NCBI GenBank assembly: GCA_006176705.1
Contig: QRFJ01001031.1
Span: forward strand, 248,001-312,000
From: Cocos nucifera
Lineage: Eukaryota > Streptophyta > Magnoliopsida > Arecales > Arecaceae
Length of the DNA: 64,000 nt
Reading direction: 5' to 3'
Part shown: one piece after another, positions 57,238-64,000 of the stretch
Layout: every line of letters begins with the position of its first letter
Position numbering within the stretch: position 1 is the stretch's first letter
Translations under genes and position numbers: made by a program
Notes under the pieces: model-generated
Seen by the model: the letters and a program-made list of their open reading frames with translations, nothing else
Told to the model about the DNA's origin: nothing
The model's database searches: none

Positions 57238-60200
57238 TGCCGAGAATTTTGTTCCAAAGCTAATCGTTAGCTTGTTGATGGTTGAGCTATTTTATAATTA
57301 TAATTAATTTATTAATTAATAAAAATATTTTGATATCTTTTTCATCATAAGTTTACATCTTCTAATGAACACCATTGTTGTGATGAAGTCTTTAGGACTG
57401 TTTAGTTTTGATAAAGAGAAAATTTATTGATTAGCCTTTAAATTTATTCACGATCAAATGATAGGCTGTTAATTAGGACAACAGTATCTATCGAGCATAG
57501 GTCACTATATGCCATATAGGTTGATTATCATCTTAACCAAGAAGTGTGGAGACACTTGTATTGCATACAAGTGAGATGTATGGGTATATCATCATTGAAC
57601 ATGATCAACTTCAGAGCATTTTGCTATCGAGAATGTCTCTGATGGGATATACGTAAAAGTATTCCTTAGACCTAAGATCACCTCAGTGACTTGCAAGCAA
57701 CTCACTATGCTTTGGTACCGGACTAACTGAATTTTTAATTCAATAATGGAAGGCTTTCGGGCATAGTCAAGTACTTGCAAAGTTGGAGTGTGATCAAGAT
57801 GGAATTGACCACTGTAAGATTTGGAGAAGAATGTATCACTGTATTTCGATAGAGCAAAATCTTGGTTAGGATAATCCATCAGATAGATTTGATATTTTGA
57901 AATACAATATAGACAACCTGATCCGAGTTGACAATTAAACTCTAAGGTATCCTACAAGCATTATAGTCAAGGGGATGAATTATATGGAAACTATATCCAC
58001 ATGGATTCTAAGGATGGTGTTCTACACCTTCGACCTATCCGACCATTAGGTATCATTGCTAGATCGTCACTTTGATTGGTATAAAAATTTATTCTTATGC
58101 TATCAACTTAGATTCGAACCTATGAGGTCACACACATTAGAACTTACGATCTAATTGGATAGTTGATCAATGATTAGGAATCATTCTAGGGTTAAATAAT
58201 CAATAGGATTGGTGTTCAACCTAGTGCAAGTATTGTAGGAGGATCGATTAGCAATTGGATTGCTAATTGGCTTAATTTGATCAAGCCAAAAGACTAAGAT
58301 TAAGTCTAATAAAATATATTTTAATTAGATTTAATTTCAGCTTGATTGGATCAAGTCTAATTAGTTTATTGGATAAGCCAAGTGCAAGGAAGAACTAGTC
58401 CTAGTCTAACTAGGACTCGGATTAACCCAATTTTCTAATTTGATTAGAAAATAAATCAAAATTAAATCTAATTTAACCTAATTTAATTAAATTCTTAAAT
58501 GGATTATGGTCTTATTTAATTGGATTGGTTTAATCTTGATTTTATTTGGTTAAAAGATCTTATTTGACCAAGTCAAAATAGGAGTCCTAGTGTGATAAGG
58601 ACTTCCTATCACTTGCGCCACTTAATCCTCACGCCCTATGCCCTTTTTATTTTATTTCTTACGTAAAAATTCTGCACTCCCATTGCTTCTCATGCCCTCT
58701 TTCTCTCCTTCTATTCTCATAAGGAAATTTGTTGGAAGACCAAGTCAAAAGAGGAGTTAGTTTTGCTTAAGATTCTATGAGATAGAATCCTTATTGACCA
58801 AAATACCTTCCCTTGAGTGCCACCCCCTTTTTTAATTAATTCTTCTCTTATTCCATAAAAATAATCTCTTATCCATGCACCCTCCCTTGCTGGTCCATGC
58901 CAATAATTATGGAGGAGGTGCCCAAGAGTTGGGCGCCCCAAGAAGTTCCCATGTTTGGACATTCCTAGTCTAGGATTTTGATCTAACTTAGACTCTTCTT
59001 TTTCTCTTTTTGTTGAATGAATTTTATTCTAATTTTTTTATGTAATATAGAGATTTTAGAGAGTTTTGGGGTGTGCAAAAATTAAAGGAAGAGGGTCCTT
59101 GGGCATGGGGGTTCCATAGGCACCAATCTAGGTGTCTAGCTGAGAGAAAAGAGAAGAAGAAGAGGGTCCTCTTCAGGGCTATTTTATTTTCAATCTCTCC
59201 TCCTTTTTTTGAGTTTTTTTTGATAGAGTTTCAAATCAGTAAACTCTCATCTTTCTTCTCAAATTTTGGAGAGTCCAAATTTCGAAGAAGGGAGCATCGG
59301 ATCAATCGTCGAAAAAGAATCAGCATAGTACTAGCATGCTGTGTTGATTTCTTGCATCGGACTTCAGATCAGAGATTGTAGGCTTGTGTGGACAACTTCT
59401 AGAGGCTGGATGCATATGTGAATCATGACTTTATCTTCAAGCCCAGATCAGCAAGTTAGAATGTCTAACTTGCTTAAGTAATAGATCTGATCTATTAACT
59501 TCATACCTGCATTTGATGTAGTGCAGATCTAGGTTGATTTGATCAACCTTTTACTTTCTTATTTGATTTTAATTTTTGATTTAATATCATACCTTGATCA
59601 TATAATAGATCTGAGATCTAGGTATTTATTTATTTATTTAAATAAATATTTAATTTATTTAAGTCTTTTGCTGTAGGATCTTGAAAAAATTTTCAAGATC
59701 TACCTGTAAAATCTTAGATCTGATTCCTTCAGTTGGTATCAGAGCAAGATTGTTATTACATTATTTTTATGCATATTTATATTATTTCTTAGATTAGATA
59801 TAATTTATAATCTAATTATTAAATCTAAAATAAAAAAAAATTAGATCTCATGAACTGTCTTAAGGTTGTCCTATTGTAAGGTTTACCCCTTATAGTGAAT
59901 AGGTTATCCTAGTTCATAATGATCTAACTCTAATCATAAATTTATTAGATTTAATCTAATTTTATTTATAATTTAATAGATTTAAAATAATTTTAGATCT
60001 AAAAATAAAATATTTTAGATTGCACGGACTACTATAAGGTTGTCCTGTTGTAAGACTTATCCCTTACAGTGAATAGGTCGTCCTAGTACATGCTAATCTA
60101 AAATATTAATCATAAAATTTTAAATTAGATCTAAAAAATTTTATGATCTGATTAAAAATATTTTAATCTAATTTTAATCTTCATAAATATATTATATTTG

Positions 60201-61569
60201 ATCTAGGAAGATTTATGATTAATTATTATTGAAATTATTTCAGTTACATGAACCTATTTAGATTAGATCGAAAATAGATTCATGTTTATGTTACTTGCAT
60301 ATTGATTATGAATCAAATATGCAACTTGATTGATAGAACCATGTTGTAAAAATATTTTATAAATATGAAAACTATTTTTAAAAAGCCAATCCCCAACCCT
60401 CAGTCTAAACCTTAATTAAGAATTAAGAAGTTGTTTGATTAGGTTCTAGAATTGTAAATTGAAGATCCTATGACACGAATCATAACACATTGGGTGTTAG
60501 TGGGGATTCGGTCCATTAATTGAATTAGACCTAGGGTTAGGTTAACAAATGGATTTAATTAGAGAATTGACTAAATCTAATCAATTATTGTCTTAGATTA
60601 GGTCAAGGATTCTCTAGATCAATTGCAATAGTTGTAGTTGGTCAAGCCCATGTCTTTAACAAGACCTAAGATGGACTTGATTCTTGGCTACACGGTCTAG
60701 CATGAACTATTAGATTGATTTAATTGAAACTAATTAAACCAGTTGGTGTCTAAGATAAACTAGACTAGTGGTTTTTAATTGGTAGCTCGCTTACCTAGCC
60801 ATTTCTGATGGTGTCTAAGGCAAGCCTGGTAGATCCTTCCCCGATCAAACTTACCTAGCCTCTTGGTGAGATTATATTTTGATCAGATCACTTAACTATT
60901 TAAGCTGACCCATGTCAGCTAGGTAAATCAATTTGACTGATTTAGGTGCTCCTAGCCTATTAATGATCTCCCTTAAGCTGACTTGGTAAAGTTAATGAGA
61001 GGATCATGACAAACTATTTAATCTAATCTACTTGCTTCAATAAATTAAATTTTCCAAAATTATTAGATTTCTAAAATAAAATAGTTATATGATAACTGGA
61101 TCATAGCCTCCCATTAAAGTAGATGATAATAAGTTCATTATATGATCTCTTGGATACATCTTTCTAAATGATGGTTAGATGGGCCAACCAAAGTTGGGCC
61201 TGATCATTCATTGGTTGGATGGGCCAAATATGGTCATGTTAATGGTTAGATCTAATCGGACCCTTTTCTGAGAAGGCCAAAGTCAACTGATCAAGGCCTG
61301 GGACAAAAATTAATTACTAAAAATTATTTAGAGAAATAATTGATTATGAACCTACCCTTAGATGTACATGGGTGGGCCAACCAAAGTTGGGCTCGTATAC
61401 AGTCCATATGGATTCTAGTACCCACTAAGAAATTAGTGTAACTCCCCGAATTGGAGGTAGAGGCTATCAATTCGAATAAAATAGTGAGAGAAACCTTTTG
61501 ATTAAAATCTAAATCATTAGGTTTAATGAATCAATTATAAATTAGATTTTGGTTTTCCTTTATACAGAC

Positions 61570-62163
61570 ATGACCACTTTCCTATCACTTCGATCATTGT
61601 TAGACAATGATAAGTTTGTGGGACCCAACTTCGATAGCTGGTATCGAAAGTTGAAGATTGTCCTAGAGCATGAATGGATCCTATATGTGCTGATGGATCC
61701 TGCACCTGAGGAGCTAGCTGTCAATGCACGTAGAATAGTCAGAGATACTTATCAGAAGTGGCTAAGTGATTGAACCATGGTGTGCTGCATTATGCTAGCT
61801 ACGATGAGTGACGAGTTTAATCGCAGATTTGAGATAACTCAGTCAAATGAAATGCTCCAAGTATTGGAGGATTCTTTTGGCACACCCGATGATGTTAAGA
61901 GGCACAAAACTAGTTGCACCATCTTCAATGCCAGAATGCAGGATGGAGCCTCTATCATAGATCATGTACTGTATATGATTGAGCTGATAGAGCGCCTGAG
62001 CAAACTTAGCTTTTTCTTGCATGAACAACTTGGAAAAGATGCAATACTGAACTCGCTGCCAAAGTTCTATCTCCCTTTCCTTACTCATTATAGAATGACA
62101 AAGCCTAAAGTAAACTACCATGGCTTACTAGGGTTACTTCAAAACTTTGAGAAGGATGACTAG
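61570..62163 (+). pseudogene. copia gag of C, second copy
   Basis: Same start (MTTFLSLRSLL) and same TGA split (61771-61773) as the first copy; the second piece is 61777-62163. Confidence 0.9.
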
Positions 62164-64000
62164 CTCCATAAAGAGTCGGTGAACTTAGTGGGAGGTTCGT
62201 CTTCTAATTCTTGATCCTTTAGAAAAGGGAAGAAGAAAAAGAAGAAGAAAATAAAGAAGGTGCATGTTTAGGTCGGGACATCAGTGCAAGGCTAGACTGG
62301 GAAGATCATGTCCGATAAGAGTCAAACTGAATGCTTCTTTTGCATGAAGCGGAGCCACTGAAAGAGGAACTATCCTTAGTACATTACCTCCCTAGACTTG
62401 AACAGGCAGAGAAAGAAGCAAGCTATTGCTAGGCAAGGTATTTATATGATAACTCTTTGCAATTTCTCTATTTTTGATATTACTGACTGGGTATTGGATA
62501 TCGGTAGCCCTTACTATATTTATAATTCATTGCAGGGGTTGTAGGTTAGTAGAAGATTCAAGCAAGGTAAGAGATTCCTAAATGTTGGAGATAGAAGATC
62601 AATTCTAGTTCTAGCTTTAGAAATTTTAAAACTTGTATTTGAATCTTATATCGTTGTTCCGAGTGATTGTCATTTCTATACTAGTTTCTTTTTAGATATC
62701 ATTTCTGTAGGCCTTTGGCAATGAACAATTATGAAATTTCAATAAAGAAACGAGTTTGTAATGTCATTGTGAATGCTGCTACTACTTTCTGTGGATAATT
62801 AAACAATAGTGTATATATATTATCACAATCTATTAATGTAGTCTATTCTTCCGGCAAGCACCCTAGATTAGATAGTGTATCAGATATCTACTTATGGCAC
62901 AATAGGCTAGGTCATATAAATAAGAATAGAATAAATAGGTTGACTCAAGAGGGAATCCTCGAAGTCAATGATTGTAAATCACTTCCAATCTATGAGTTCT
63001 ATCTTCTTGGTAAAATGACCAAGTCACCTTTTACTGAAAAAGATGAGAGAGCCAATGAGCTCTTAGATCTAGTACATACTGATGTATGTGGACCAATGAG
63101 CATAAGTGCCAGAGGTAGATATGTCTACTTCATCACTTTCACAGATGATCTATTCAGATATGGATATATCTATCTGATGAAACATAAGTTGGACTCTTTT
63201 GAAATGTTCAAATGATTCCAAAGTGAAGTAGAAAAATAAACTGGGAAGAGTATTAAAACTCTTCGATCTGACCGAGAAGGAGAATACCTTTTTGGTGAGT
63301 TTCTCACATATCTAGAAGAGAATGAAATTCTCTTGTAATGGACTCCTCTTGAAACACCATAGCATAATGGTGTCTGAAAGAAGAAATCAGACTTTATTAG
63401 ACATGGTCTGATCCATGATGGGATTTGCCAGCTTGCCGATATCTTTTTGAGGATATGCACTTGAATCAGCTTGTTATCTATTAAATAGGATTTCAAGTAA
63501 GTCTGTACTTAAAATCTCATATGAGATATGGACAGGGCGTAAATCAGCACTTTCACATATTAGGGTTTGGGGGTTCCTGGCTTATGTTAAATGGTTAGTT
63601 ACAGACAAACTTGGACTTACATCTGATAATTGTACATTCATAAGATACCCAAAAGAGACCAAAAGATACTATTTCTACCATGCTAATGAACAAAAGATAT
63701 TTGTCAGCCTTAGGGCAACCTTTTTGAAAAAGGAGTTCCTTGGTGAAGGAATTGTTGCCTCTATGGTTGAACTTGATGAAGTTCAATAGGTAGAAAGTCC
63801 GACACAGAATATTGAACCAAAGTCAGATTAGATCAGATCAGATCCAAAGCCTAGTGAACCTGCACCATTAAGTCGATCCAGTAGAGTACCGCACCATCCA
63901 GATAGATAATATGGATTCTTAGTCCAGGATGGTGATCCCATCGAACTCGATGAGAATGATGAGGATCCAATCACTTATATGAATGCGATGTAGAGATCTG
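62164..64000 (+). pseudogene. copia protease and integrase of C, second copy
   Basis: Protease VLDIGS lies near 62490, GAG-pre-integrase from 62883, and the integrase open piece at 62940-63215. All stops are shared with 39677-41513. The window ends just before the reverse transcriptase open piece. Confidence 0.87.

Larger units (their letters stand above)
45858..64000. repeat. second copy of 23393-41513
   Basis: The segment repeats 23393-41513. Offsets are 22465 at the first base, 22462 after three 1-base deletions in the first 45 bp, and 22487 after a 25-bp insertion near 46549-46577. From there to 64000 every stretch I compared is identical, over about 17.4 kb. All features below are the repeats of ones described above. 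The copy runs past the window end. Confidence 0.95.
57238..64000 (+). mobile_element. copia element C, second copy, cut by window end
   Basis: 5' LTR 57238-59731, primer site 59734-59745 (TGGTATCAGAGC), leader 59746-61569, then gag and pol to base 64000, which equals first-copy position 41513 at the start of reverse transcriptase. Confidence 0.92.

Noticed and set aside
45858..64000. Second, independent set of element insertions
   Set aside because: Identical breaks, boundaries and tandem repeats show that this is the same DNA counted twice (artefact or very recent duplication), not separate insertions.
1..64000. Integrated pararetrovirus or DNA transposon
   Set aside because: No movement-protein, coat-protein or transposase trace was seen; all polymerase-related sequence has the copia order with LTRs, and the gypsy elements have LTRs and lack pol.

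Overview
The window is a gene-empty stretch of a plant nuclear genome made almost wholly of nested, decayed LTR retrotransposons. The AT-rich base composition, Ty1/copia elements with a tRNA-iMet-type primer site, and Ty3/gypsy elements with the TTTTTGGCRCC-type junction point to a seed plant. A large monocot genome, perhaps a palm, is plausible, but that is inference from general resemblance only. I see no intact host gene, rRNA, tRNA or CRISPR array. Every coding trace is broken by stops or frameshifts.

Layout, left to right. (1) 1-6394: copia element D (minus), from mid-integrase back through protease, gag, leader, primer site and a 2.28 kb LTR. (2) 6395-11186: copia element F (minus), gag start, leader, primer site and a 2.47 kb LTR; D sits inside F's gag. 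(3) 11187-15451 and 24879 to about 25689: copia element E (plus), integrase, reverse transcriptase, RNase H and 3' LTR; F sits inside E, and E's LTR is split. (4) 15452-18136 and 24832-24873: solo LTR G (minus) inside E's LTR, with near-matching 5-bp target duplications. (5) 18137-24826: gypsy element A (minus), complete LTR to LTR but without pol, inside G. (6) About 25690-27820: a two-level tandem repeat (49-bp and about 182-bp units) beside a decayed coiled-coil reading frame. (7) 27821-34750: gypsy element B (plus), same family as A, with a gag remnant and no pol. (8) 34751-44857: copia element C (plus), inserted in B's 3' LTR, with all domains in order; its 3' LTR runs into a gap. (9) 44858-45857: exactly 1000 N. 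(10) 45858-64000: an almost exact second copy of 23393-41513, at a constant offset of 22487 after the first 0.7 kb.

Two lineages recur. Elements C, F and G share one copia family (LTR about 2.5-2.7 kb) and D and E share another (about 2.3 kb). Elements A and B are one Athila/Tat-like gypsy family that carries gag only. The insertion order that follows from the nesting is E, then F and G, then D (in F) and A (in G); separately B, then C.

The most notable biological signal is a collinear block of about 120-150 bp in the untranslated leaders of both the copia (C, D, F) and the gypsy (A, B) elements. The most important practical signal is the repeat across the N gap, which looks like an unmerged contig overlap rather than a real tandem duplication.
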